The notes under the pieces were generated by a model. That model saw only the letters and a list, made by a program, of their open reading frames with translations, did not search any database and was not told the DNA's origin. From NCBI RefSeq assembly GCF_026616895.1, contig NZ_JANYME010000004.1:1-64000 (forward strand): a stretch of 64,000 nt of DNA, written 5' to 3'. Below are positions 26,339 to 35,132 of the stretch, piece after piece. Every line of letters begins with the position of its first letter. Position 1 is the stretch's first letter. The DNA comes from Campylobacter sp. MG1. Its GTDB lineage: Bacteria > Campylobacterota > Campylobacteria > Campylobacterales > Campylobacteraceae. Both the position numbers and the translations under genes were made by a program.

Positions 26339-28655
26339 TAGCATAATTTTTAATTCTTATAGAATTAAGTATCACACAAATTGAGCTAAGCGACATAAAA
26401 ATGCTAGCAATTAATGGATTTATAAGCCCCATAAAAGCTAGTGGAATGCTAACTATATTGTATAAAAAGCTTAATGCTAGGTTTGTTTTTATTAGTCTAT
26501 AAGTTCTTTTTGCTAATAAATGAGAGTTTTTAATGCCTATTAATTTATTATCAAGCATAATTATATCACTTGAATTAAGGGCTAAATTAGTAGCGTTTTT
26601 AAAGCTAATTGATACTAATGCTAATTTTAAAGCTAGTGCGTCATTTATGCCATCACCTACCATTAAGACTTTATTATTTTTACTAAGGTTTTGAATTATT
26701 TTAAGCTTATCTTCGGGCAAGCATTCACTATATAAATCATCAATTTGTAGTTCTTTTGCTATTTTTTCGCAAGGCTTTTGCTTATCTCCTGATAGCATTA
26801 TTACTTTTATATTTTGCTTTTTAAAATAATTTATTAGCTCTAAAGCATCATCATTTAATTGATTAGAAAATACAAAATGCTCTAAAATCTCATCATTTTT
26901 AGCAAAAAACATTTCAGTTTCGTTTTTAGAATTTGCATTAATATTATGATTATTTAATAATTTTGCAGAGCCTAGATAGTATTTATCATTTTCAAATTCC
27001 GCAATCACTCCTAAGCCGCTTAATTGCGTGAGCTTAAAGTCTTTTAAACTAGGTTTAGTATCTTTTATATATTCATTTAACGAACTTGCTATGAAGTGAT
27101 TATTTTTATCTAAAATTGCTTTTAAAATGCTTTTTTCATAATTATTTAGATTTATTTGGCTTAATAATTCTAATTTTGATTTTGTTAAAACCCCAGTTTT
27201 ATCAAATACAGCTATGTCAATTTTACTAAGATTTTCAATATAATTTGAGTTTTTAAATAATACTTTAAGCTTTAAAGCTTCGTGTAAGCACAAAAGATTT
27301 CCAACAGGAGCGCTAAGTGCAAGAGCGCAAGGACAAGCAATAATTAATAAACTAACGCTTCTAATAATTGCTTCTTGAATATCGCTCATATTATATAAAA
27401 AGCACAAAAACGCAATGCTAAAAATCGCATAACAAAAATAAACACCAATTTTATCAGTTAGTTTTTCTAGGTTTGATTTTTTAGTTTTATTTAGTAATTT
27501 TGCAAGTTTATTAATATAGCTATCTTGAAAAGTGCAATTTGCTATGTAATCAAAACTAGCACATTCAACCACACTAGCGCTTTTTATAAAATCTCCTTGC
27601 TTAATATCAACTAATTCGCTCTCACCTGTAATAGCACTTAGATTTAATCTAGCTTGTAAGCTTTTACAAGTGCCATCTATTAAGATTTTATCTCCTAAAA
27701 ATACTCTAATTACATCATCTTTTTTTATTTTAGTAACGCTTATTTTTTCTATTTTGTCATTTTTAACAATATTTACACTAGCGTTTAATAAATCACTTAA
27801 AAAATCAATATTTTCTAAAGCTTGTTTATATGATAATTGTTCTAAAAATCTACCTATAAAAACAAAGCAAATTATCATAGCTACGCTATCAAAATACACA
27901 TAAGAAAGTCTTGCAAACATAGCATAAATACTATAAATATAAACTAAACTAGCCCCAAAAGTAACTAGACAATCCATATTTAAAATCTTATTTTTTAAAG
28001 CAGAAATTGCGCTCTTAAACATAGATGAAGCACTATAAAAAAGCACAGGAGTGCATAAAACAAATTCAGCAAAATTAATAATATCTTGAACGCTTTGCTC
28101 CATACTAGAAAAATACCCAGCATATCTTGCGATACTAAGCCACATAATATTCATAACACAAGCAATTGCTACAATTAGTTTTGAATAAAACTCAATATGA
28201 GTTCTTTTAGCTTTCATTGTTGTATTTGGATTGTAAGCTAGTGGGATATAGCCTAGAGATATTATTATATTTAATATATCTTTTGCTTTAGTTTTATTAG
28301 GATTATATTCTATACTTGCTCTTTTTGTTTGATAATTTATATTAATTTCTAATACGCCTTCATTTTTAAGCAGCATTTTTTCAATAAGCCATACACAAGC
28401 TGCGCAATGTAAATTATCTATTAAAATTAAAATTTTTTCATAATTATTTTCTTTTTCTATGAAAAAAGAGTTCTCATCATAAGAAATTTGCTCATTAATT
28501 TTAGATAAATTTGAAGCATTTTTGTAAAAATCTTCTAAATTATTTTCATTTATGAGATTAAAAACATTTTTACAACCATTACAGCAAAATGCGTTATTGC
28601 CTTGAAAAATCATACTATTTTTATCAAAATCTATTTTACAATGAGAACATTTCAA
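26316..28655 (-). CDS. ccoI: CcoI/FixI-type copper P-type ATPase
   Basis: This protein of about 779 aa supplies copper for cbb3 oxidase assembly. The N-terminus has a metal-binding CSHC...CCNGC domain, then an HMA domain with LHCAACVWLIEKML. The membrane CPC motif (ACPCALALS), a phosphorylation site and MVGDGINDALAL follow. The site reads DKTGVLT, whereas nearly all P-type ATPases have DKTGTLT. I choose a TTG start at 28655, because AAAGGA lies seven bases upstream and the protein then begins just before CSHC. An ATG start at 28703 would add 16 residues without an RBS. It is divergent from rho. Confidence 0.86.
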   Translation of the reverse strand: MKCSHCKIDFDKNSMIFQGNNAFCCNGCKNVFNLINENNLEDFYKNASNLSKINEQISYDENSFFIEKENNYEKILILIDNLHCAACVWLIEKMLLKNEGVLEININYQTKRASIEYNPNKTKAKDILNIIISLGYIPLAYNPNTTMKAKRTHIEFYSKLIVAIACVMNIMWLSIARYAGYFSSMEQSVQDIINFAEFVLCTPVLFYSASSMFKSAISALKNKILNMDCLVTFGASLVYIYSIYAMFARLSYVYFDSVAMIICFVFIGRFLEQLSYKQALENIDFLSDLLNASVNIVKNDKIEKISVTKIKKDDVIRVFLGDKILIDGTCKSLQARLNLSAITGESELVDIKQGDFIKSASVVECASFDYIANCTFQDSYINKLAKLLNKTKKSNLEKLTDKIGVYFCYAIFSIAFLCFLYNMSDIQEAIIRSVSLLIIACPCALALSAPVGNLLCLHEALKLKVLFKNSNYIENLSKIDIAVFDKTGVLTKSKLELLSQINLNNYEKSILKAILDKNNHFIASSLNEYIKDTKPSLKDFKLTQLSGLGVIAEFENDKYYLGSAKLLNNHNINANSKNETEMFFAKNDEILEHFVFSNQLNDDALELINYFKKQNIKVIMLSGDKQKPCEKIAKELQIDDLYSECLPEDKLKIIQNLSKNNKVLMVGDGINDALALKLALVSISFKNATNLALNSSDIIMLDNKLIGIKNSHLLAKRTYRLIKTNLALSFLYNIVSIPLAFMGLINPLIASIFMSLSSICVILNSIRIKNYAKKIKNLK

Positions 28656-28742
28656 TATAAATTCCTTTAATTTTATTGACAATTTTATCTTTAATTTATA
28701 CAATAATTTTTAATACTTCGTTTTTTTACAATAAGGAAATCA

Positions 28743-30062
28743 ATGGATAAAGATACACAGGTTGAAACTAAACCAGAGAAAAAAAATCAAAAAAAACATA
28801 TCCCAGTAGATGGATACAAAATAGAAGAATTAAAATTATTACCTTTAGAAAAGTTAATTGAAATAGCTTATGAGGCTGATGTTGAAAATCCTAGAGAATT
28901 TCGTCGTCAAGAGTTAATGTTTGAAATTTTAAAAGCTCAAACAAAAAAAGGTGGTTTTATACTCTTTACAGGTATTTTAGAGATTAACCAAGAAGGTTAT
29001 GGCTTTTTAAGAGCTATGGATGCAAATTTAAGTGATAGTGTAAATGATGCTTATGTTAGTAACTCACAGATTAAAAAATTTGCTTTAAGGGTAGGTGATA
29101 TTGTAACGGGTCAAGTAAGAGAGCCAAGAGAACAAGAAAAATATTATGCACTTTTGAAAATCGAAGCGATTAATTATTTACCTTTAGCAGAAGCTAGAAA
29201 AAGAGCTTTATTTGATAACTTAACTCCAATTTTTCCAACAGAAAAATTACAACTTGAATACGACCCTTTAAAGCTAACGGGTAGGGTGCTTGATTTATTC
29301 ACACCTATTGGAAAAGGTCAGCGTGGATTAATAGTAGCACCTCCTAGAACAGGAAAAACTGAATTAATGAAAGAATTAGCAACTGCAATTGCTAAAAATC
29401 ATCCTGAAAGCCAACTAATAGTGCTTTTAATTGATGAGCGACCTGAAGAAGTAACTGATATGCAAAGATGTGTAAAAGGTGAAGTTTTTAGCTCTACATT
29501 TGATCAACCTGCATTAAATCATGTGCGTGTGGCTGAACTTGTGATTGAAAAAGCTAAGCGTTTAGTAGAAATGGGTAAAGATGTAATAATCTTACTTGAT
29601 AGTATCACAAGACTTGCTCGTGCTTATAATACTGCAACTCCTAGTAGTGGTAAGGTTTTAAGTGGTGGTGTTGATGCAAATGCACTTCATAAGCCAAAAA
29701 GATTTTTTGGAGCTGCTAGAAATATTGAGCATGGTGGAAGCTTAACAATAGTTGCAACTGCTTTAATTGATACGGGTTCAAGAATGGATGATGTGATTTT
29801 TGAAGAATTTAAAGGAACAGGAAATAGCGAAATCGTTCTTGATAGAAATATTTCAGATAGAAGAATATATCCAGCTATAAATATTACAAAGAGTGGAACG
29901 AGAAAAGAAGAATTATTGCAAGGGCCAATTAACTTACCTAAGATTTGGGCAATTCGCTCAGCTATGAATTCTATGGAAGATGTAGAAGCGCTTAAATTTT
30001 TATATGCAAAAATGCTAAAAACTCAAAATAATGAAGAATTATTGTCAGGATTAAATGAATAA
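28743..30062 (+). CDS. rho: Transcription termination factor Rho
   Basis: This 439-aa hexameric RNA helicase has an N-terminal Rho domain, an RNA-binding OSB fold ([15 protein letters not shown] near 92), Walker [11 protein letters not shown] near 200 and Walker [17 protein letters not shown] near 280. The extra N-terminal charged stretch ([18 protein letters not shown]) is short. Start supported by AAGGA. It overlaps dnaX by 8 bp. Confidence 0.96.
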   Translation: MDKDTQVETKPEKKNQKKHIPVDGYKIEELKLLPLEKLIEIAYEADVENPREFRRQELMFEILKAQTKKGGFILFTGILEINQEGYGFLRAMDANLSDSVNDAYVSNSQIKKFALRVGDIVTGQVREPREQEKYYALLKIEAINYLPLAEARKRALFDNLTPIFPTEKLQLEYDPLKLTGRVLDLFTPIGKGQRGLIVAPPRTGKTELMKELATAIAKNHPESQLIVLLIDERPEEVTDMQRCVKGEVFSSTFDQPALNHVRVAELVIEKAKRLVEMGKDVIILLDSITRLARAYNTATPSSGKVLSGGVDANALHKPKRFFGAARNIEHGGSLTIVATALIDTGSRMDDVIFEEFKGTGNSEIVLDRNISDRRIYPAINITKSGTRKEELLQGPINLPKIWAIRSAMNSMEDVEALKFLYAKMLKTQNNEELLSGLNE

Positions 30063-31758
30063 TATGCAAAATTTATCACTTAAATATCGTCCAAAAAATT
30101 ACGATGATTTAGTAGGACAAAGTGCTGTTAGTAAGAGTTTAAAATATGCACTAGATAGTAAAAACATAGCTAATGCTTATCTTTTTTCTGGTCTTCGCGG
30201 GAGTGGAAAGACTAGCTCTGCTAGGATATTAGCAAAAGCACTAAATTGTGAGCGTGGGATTAGCTCAAAACCTTGCGGAATGTGTGCTAGTTGCGTTAGT
30301 AATGATGGAATAGATATTTATGAGCTTGATGCGGCTAGTAATCGTGGTATTGATAGTATTCAAGATTTAATAGAAAATACAAAATATGCACCACTTCATT
30401 CAAGATTTAAGATTTTTATAATTGATGAAGTGCATATGCTTACTCGTGAAGCCTTTAATGCACTTTTAAAAACACTTGAAGAACCACCTAGTCATGTTAA
30501 ATTTATTTTAGCAACAACAGACCCTAATAAATTACCAGCTACTATTTTAAGTAGGGTTTTACATTTTAGATTTAAAAAAATTCCTTTACAAGATATAGTA
30601 AGTAGAATGGAATTTATATTAACAAATGAACAAATTCCTTATGAAAAAGAAGCCTTAAATTTAATCGCAAGAAGTGGTGGTGGCTCTATGCGTGATAGTC
30701 TTACTTTATTAGAGCAAGGCATAATTTATTCTCAAAAAAGACTTAGCAAAGAAAGCATTGCTTTAATGTTAGGATTAATAGATGTAAATATTATTAGAAA
30801 TTTTTTTAATAGTATTTTAAATTCAGATGAAAGTGGTATATTTAAATTTTTAGAACTTGCTAAATCTTATGAGATAGAAACTATTTTAGATGAAATGAGT
30901 GCTTACTTAAAAGATTGTTTTTATAGTAAAAATAATAATTTTTCATTACTTTTATATGATAGATTTTTTCATATTTTAGCAAAAGCAAAAAATATGGCAA
31001 AAATTAGCGATGATGATGATTTTATATTATGCGTTATGTCGTTTATGCTAAAAGAGGCTGTAAATTTAAAAAGCATTGATGAAAAAATAGATGAATTAAA
31101 TGAAGTGAATGATAATGAAAAAGACTTTAATAATTTTGTAAATAGTGTTGCTAAACGTGATTATAAATTAGGTGAAATTTTAAAAAATAGAGCATCATTT
31201 GTTAGTTTTGATGGTAATGAATATTGTATTAAGGTAAATCCTGAAAATGAAGATGAGAAACAACATTTTAGGACTTTTTATTCATCAGTTATAAAACCGA
31301 TATTTACTAATATATTTAACGATGCTAAGTTAGTAATTAAGACTGATATTGTAAAAAATGATGAAGTAAAAAAAGTTGATAGTTCTAATGAAATAAGTGT
31401 TAAAAATAATATAAATTATCAAAGTGTAGAAAATGAAATAAGATATCCTGAGTATCAAAGCGATGATTATTTAGACGACTTAGCTAATACAAACGATTAT
31501 AACGATGAATTAGATATACCTGATGAAGTTATGGAAAAATACGATGGTTATTTACAAGATTTGTTAATTGAAAGTATTTGTTTTATTAAAATTGAAGATG
31601 ATATATTGTGTTTGTATGTTAATCCACCAGTTGATGAACAAAGAAAAGGAATTTTAAGAAATAATATTTTAAAATTTTTAAAAGAATGTCAAAATTATTA
31701 CAAAATTGATAAATCAAAAATCATTAACATAAACGAAGATAGTAAAAAAAAACTTTAA
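30055..31758 (+). CDS. dnaX: DNA polymerase III gamma/tau subunit
   Basis: This 567-aa clamp-loader ATPase has [19 protein letters not shown] at the start, Walker [15 protein letters not shown], the zinc-binding cysteines of [16 protein letters not shown], and the [17 protein letters not shown] Walker B. The zero frame ends at AAA AAA AAA CTT TAA in a run of nine A (31744-31752). A second open frame, offset by -1, continues from 31746 to a stop at 31986-31988 and looks coding, so a 644-aa form would result if the ribosome or polymerase slips. Either the gene has a one-base deletion or two forms are made. Confidence 0.9.
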   Translation: MNNMQNLSLKYRPKNYDDLVGQSAVSKSLKYALDSKNIANAYLFSGLRGSGKTSSARILAKALNCERGISSKPCGMCASCVSNDGIDIYELDAASNRGIDSIQDLIENTKYAPLHSRFKIFIIDEVHMLTREAFNALLKTLEEPPSHVKFILATTDPNKLPATILSRVLHFRFKKIPLQDIVSRMEFILTNEQIPYEKEALNLIARSGGGSMRDSLTLLEQGIIYSQKRLSKESIALMLGLIDVNIIRNFFNSILNSDESGIFKFLELAKSYEIETILDEMSAYLKDCFYSKNNNFSLLLYDRFFHILAKAKNMAKISDDDDFILCVMSFMLKEAVNLKSIDEKIDELNEVNDNEKDFNNFVNSVAKRDYKLGEILKNRASFVSFDGNEYCIKVNPENEDEKQHFRTFYSSVIKPIFTNIFNDAKLVIKTDIVKNDEVKKVDSSNEISVKNNINYQSVENEIRYPEYQSDDYLDDLANTNDYNDELDIPDEVMEKYDGYLQDLLIESICFIKIEDDILCLYVNPPVDEQRKGILRNNILKFLKECQNYYKIDKSKIININEDSKKKL

Positions 31759-31988
31759 TTAATAATTCTCACAAAGAATTTATAAGAGAGCAAGAATATA
31801 CAATAGCCAGAGAATTAGGTGTTAATGTAGTAAAGAAATTTGTATTAAAAGATGAAGTTAATAGCGATGATAAGATAATAAATTTAGAATTTAGTGATGT
31901 ACAATTAAGTGAAGAAGAAAAGGAATTAAAAAATAAAATAAAAATTATTGAAGAAATTTTAGGACCTTTAAGCGAGATAAAACCTTGA
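31746..31988 (+). CDS. Open -1 frame extension of dnaX
   Basis: After the A9 run the -1 frame encodes about 78 further residues: [19 protein letters not shown], then RELGVNVVKKFVLKDEVN and EEEKELKNKIKIIEEILGPL. It has no start of its own and no RBS. Its composition is protein-like, with charged helices and no internal stop, up to the tmRNA promoter. It is best read as the normal C-terminus of DnaX reached by frameshifting, or as the orphaned tail of a mutated gene. Confidence 0.6.
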   Translation, partial: KKTLINNSHKEFIREQEYTIARELGVNVVKKFVLKDEVNSDDKIINLEFSDVQLSEEEKELKNKIKIIEEILGPLSEIKP

Positions 31989-32006
31989 AAAGTAATTTTA
32001 TTTTGT

Positions 32007-32012
32007 TATAAT
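32007..32012 (+). promoter_or_regulatory. tmRNA promoter -10
   Basis: TATAAT lies 16 bases before the mature 5' end of tmRNA, leaving room for a short precursor leader trimmed by RNase P. There is no clear -35. Confidence 0.6.
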
Positions 32013-32027
32013 CACCATTTGCTTACT

Positions 32028-32378
32028 GGGGTTGATTGGTTTCGACAGGATTAGTAAGGGATTAGTTGCATGCCGTGTTGCTACGTTAAACGCTAAATTA
32101 AAATTAAACGCAAACAAAAAAGAATTAGCTCCTGCTTACGCTTACGCTGCGTAAGCTCAGTTGAGCCCTGCGATGCTTAAAGCTTGTAATAGCATTAGCG
32201 GGTCATCATTCAAGCTAGTTTAAAGTTTTGGCTAGACTTTAAATAAAATAAAAGCCTTAGTTTTTACTAAAGTCGTAAGCTGCACTTGGTAAAAATGAAT
32301 TTAAGCAGCCTACTAAGCATGTAGACGCTGGTTTTGAGCTAGTTTTGGACTGGAGTTCAAATCTCCACAACTCCACCA
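32028..32378 (+). ncRNA. ssrA: tmRNA (ssrA)
   Basis: The 351-nt gene starts GGGGTTGATTGGTTTCGACA and ends GTTCAAATC...CTCCACCA, so the tRNA-like domain with encoded CCA is complete. The tag frame runs from GCA at 32110 to TAA at 32152-32154 and gives ANKKELAPAYAYAA, close to the C. jejuni tag as I recall it in the APAYA core. It rescues stalled ribosomes. It lies between dnaX and the restriction region. Confidence 0.96.
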
Positions 32379-32445
32379 GACTTTATTACTTCTATTAATA
32401 ATTATTAAATAATATAAATATATTTTTAAATATTTAGGAGAGAAA

Positions 32446-32784
32446 ATGGAGCTTTTACATAAGGATTGCAAAAGTAAATTAGATATATTAAAAGAGCATT
32501 TTGCTGAATGTTTTGATAAAGATGGAAAATTTAATTTAGAAAAATTCCAAAGCGAAATAGTTGCTAACGGGGGGGGGGATTTTACAAATGAGAGTTATAG
32601 TTTAAATTTTTTAGGCAAAAAACACGCAAAATATCTAGCAAATCTAAAACCATCAAGCTACCTTAAACAAAACGGCACATTTAATGAAAATCTAAAACAA
32701 AATCTACTCATAAAAGGCGATAATTTAGAAGTCTTAAAACACTTACAAAATAGCTATTATAAAAATTATTATTTTATTTGCTAA
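32446..32784 (+). pseudogene. Type III Mod N-terminal fragment with poly-G tract
   Basis: The first ~105 residues match the start of Type III restriction methylases (DFTNESYSLNFLGKKHAKYL, then NLLIKGDNLEVLKHLQNSY). The frame then ends in YKNYYFIC and stop, just before the catalytic DPPY region. Ten G at 32569-32578 encode NGGGD and are the sort of tract that makes mod genes phase-variable. The frame across the tract is at present open. The rest of mod is missing; the res remnant starts about 2.4 kb downstream. RBS AGGAGAG is intact. Confidence 0.8.
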
Positions 32785-32831
32785 TAATATTTAAAATATT
32801 ATTTCTTATTTTAATAGTTAAAGGAGAAATA

Positions 32832-33674
32832 ATGCAAAGAAATAGAAGTCAAGGATGGCAACATGCCAAGAAAAGCGGTCATAGCAATGAATAATTAGTG
32901 GCTTTTGAAATTAGTAATAATGAAAATTTTAGAAATAATTTATTGCAAAGATTGGGTTTGTTAGGATATATCGTTAAGTCAGAAATTGAATTTACAGGTC
33001 TATCAGAAAAAAATATAGATAGCATTTTAGAATCTAAAACCAAATCTAAAACCGATTTAAAATTACAATTAGGTTTTTGCAGTAATGATAAAATAGTAAA
33101 TATTTCCATAAAAAAGAGCCTTGGAGGGCAGGTTTATTTAATTACACCTAATAATTTTATAAACGGAATGGAGAATAAAATTGGCAAAATAAACGACGAT
33201 ATTAAACTTGCTATCAACTTGTATTGGGGTAGCTACGATGATATTGATAATATTATAGACAAGCATGGTGTGAATAAATCATACGAATTTAGAAAATCTA
33301 GATTGCTAGGTGATACATTAAAAAATTTTAATACAAAGCTTTATAATGATTTACTTCTATGGTTTAAAACAAATATTTATGCAATAACAAAATTTGTATT
33401 TTCTACTGGGTTAAGTTTGGATAAAAATACTTGGGCTGAATATCTATGGTATATAAATTTTGTTGATAATAAAAACATTGATAAAATATTTAGCATTGAA
33501 GATATATGTAAAAAATCAGAAGAGCATAAAGAGCTTATATCTTATAGTATAAGAAAAGGCAGTACGATTAATCTACCTTTTGGTTTTGTTCAATGGCATC
33601 AAAATTCAATTCAGTTTCATCATAAGTATGATAAAATTGAAAAGCTTTTTCAACTTCACGAGCTAGGGCAATAG
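32832..33674 (+). pseudogene. Type II restriction endonuclease with stop at codon 21
   Basis: AAAGGAG precedes an ATG at 32832 that encodes MQRNRSQGWQHAKKSGHSNE, then TAA (32892-32894), and in the same frame LVAFEISNNENFRNNLL and the remaining ~258 residues. A single change, for example CAA to TAA, explains it. The C-terminus has GSTINLPFGFVQWHQ and IQFHHKYDKI. The position beside a C5 methylase marks it as the restriction partner. A GTG at 32898 could start a shortened protein, but without an RBS. It lacks a named family here; cutting activity is doubtful. Confidence 0.65.
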
Positions 33675-34698
33675 ACAATAATGGTGGGACCGCATTTCCT
33701 ATTTGAAGTCGTTTTGTCCCATCTGATCCATAAAATTTATAATCGTCTGGAAAGCTTTGTAATCTTGCACCTTCTCTAATGCTTAAAGCCCTTGAATCCC
33801 TAGGGTGAATACATCTTGACGATGATGGACATGCAAAATTTCTAGTAATTGTAGTTGAAGGTTTATCCCACCACAATTTAGCGTATGTATTATTATATCC
33901 GCTACTAGGTTTTAAATGTTCTGGTAATGAATTTTTATCTTCTCCATCTTTAAGTGTTTGCATGATTTCTATAAGTTTTTTATTATTTAACGGGCTTTTA
34001 TGCTCAGTTAAAACATTTGTGGTTCTAACAAAATTTAAAAATTCATTATCTGCTTTTTTAATAAATTTTAATCCAGTTTCGCCACTTTTAATCTGTTCTA
34101 AATCTCCAATTGCCTCCGCTAAGGTTACAATTTTTTTATTATTGTCTTTACCGTGTGTTTCGGTTGGAAAATTGAAGTTTATGTTGTTTTTTACTCCTAC
34201 CAAGATAACCCTTTCTCTATTTTGTGGAACTCCAAAATTTACTGCATTTAAAATTTTATAAGAAAGCTTATACCCTAATTCTTGAAAAGTTGTTTTAATA
34301 TTGTTAAACACATTACCATTGTCCATGCTTAAAACTCCACAAACATTTTCAAACATAAACAGTTTAGGTTTTAATATGTTAATAACTCTTGCATATTCTA
34401 AAAATAATTTAGCTCTATCATCATTTTGTCTTTTTCCCAATGTTGAATAGCTTTGACAAGGAGGACCACCTATAATTACATCAACATTGCAATCAAAATA
34501 ATTTTTGAATACATCTTTATTTAAATTTTTAATATCTGCTTGTAGTGTATTTATTTTTGGGTGATTTAACTTATATGCTTTAACCATATCTAATTCTATA
34601 TCGTTAGCTAACAGTATTTTAAATTTATTATTCTTCGCAAAACCATAGCTTAACCCACCAATACCAGAAAATAATTCTACTACTGTTATTTGTTGCAT
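33568..34698 (-). CDS. C5-cytosine DNA methyltransferase
   Basis: This 376-aa methylase makes 5-methylcytosine. Conserved motifs are in order: I (ELFSGIGGLSYGF, residues 8-20), IV with the catalytic Cys (GGPPCQSYS, near 77), VI (MFENV), VIII (QNRERVILVG) and X (LQIGNAVPP, near 333). The variable region between VIII and X (about 200-290) should set the target, which cannot be read. It is convergent with the restriction gene and overlaps its last 107 bp. All motifs are intact, so it is probably active although the restriction partner looks broken. Confidence 0.9.
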   Translation of the reverse strand: MQQITVVELFSGIGGLSYGFAKNNKFKILLANDIELDMVKAYKLNHPKINTLQADIKNLNKDVFKNYFDCNVDVIIGGPPCQSYSTLGKRQNDDRAKLFLEYARVINILKPKLFMFENVCGVLSMDNGNVFNNIKTTFQELGYKLSYKILNAVNFGVPQNRERVILVGVKNNINFNFPTETHGKDNNKKIVTLAEAIGDLEQIKSGETGLKFIKKADNEFLNFVRTTNVLTEHKSPLNNKKLIEIMQTLKDGEDKNSLPEHLKPSSGYNNTYAKLWWDKPSTTITRNFACPSSSRCIHPRDSRALSIREGARLQSFPDDYKFYGSDGTKRLQIGNAVPPLLSIALAREVEKAFQFYHTYDETELNFDAIEQNQKVD

Positions 34699-34752
34699 TC
34701 TTAATCCTATGATAAATAATATTGTGATATTATAAATTAAAAAACTTAAAAA

Positions 34753-34770
34753 ATAGTAAATTTATACTAT
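34753..34770. promoter_or_regulatory. Candidate operator between methylase and HTH gene
   Basis: ATAGTA and TACTAT form a perfect 6-bp inverted repeat around AATTTA in the 103-bp gap between two divergent genes. It is well placed for control by the HTH protein encoded next to it. Confidence 0.4.
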
Positions 34771-34801
34771 AAATTATAAATTAATTAGTACAGGTGTCTT
34801 A

Positions 34802-35113
34802 ATGAGTGCTAGAAATAAATTAAATGAAGTAAAAAAGGTATACAACATTAGCAATGATTTAGAATTGTCAAAGTTTTTAAAAACCAACAAACACAACATT
34901 GATAGTTGGGTTAAACGCAATAAAATTCCAAATTCTTGGTTAAATTATATAGAACTTCTTTTACAAAAAAGAGAAAATGCAGTTAATATGACACATTCTA
35001 TAGAGATTGATGAAATTGTTTTATTATTAAAAACATATGGAACTCCTAAAATATTACAGGAACTTAAAAATAAATTGTTGACTATTAAAAACATAGATGA
35101 TAAAACTATTTAA
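34802..35113 (+). CDS. Small HTH regulator of the restriction locus
   Basis: This 103-aa protein has an N-terminal helix-turn-helix of the phage CI-repressor type (ELSKFLKTNKHNIDSWVKRN then KIPNSWLNYIELLL). The charged helical C-terminus has no known domain. Its divergence from the methylase gene suggests that it controls the methylase, the restriction gene or both, as controller proteins do in Type II systems; this is inferred from position. The RBS (AGGTGTCTT) is weak. Confidence 0.6.
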   Translation: MSARNKLNEVKKVYNISNDLELSKFLKTNKHNIDSWVKRNKIPNSWLNYIELLLQKRENAVNMTHSIEIDEIVLLLKTYGTPKILQELKNKLLTIKNIDDKTI

Positions 35114-35132
35114 TCTATAGATTTAGTCTTGA

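Noticed and set aside
28656-28703. An ATG start for ccoI 16 codons upstream
   Set aside because: It lies in the divergent promoter region without an RBS, whereas the TTG at 28655 has AAAGGA at the right distance and starts next to the metal-binding domain.
31753-31800. A classical E. coli-like frameshift stem after the dnaX A-run
   Set aside because: No stable stem follows the slippery site; only weak AT pairing is visible, so slippage by the polymerase or a plain mutation is more likely.
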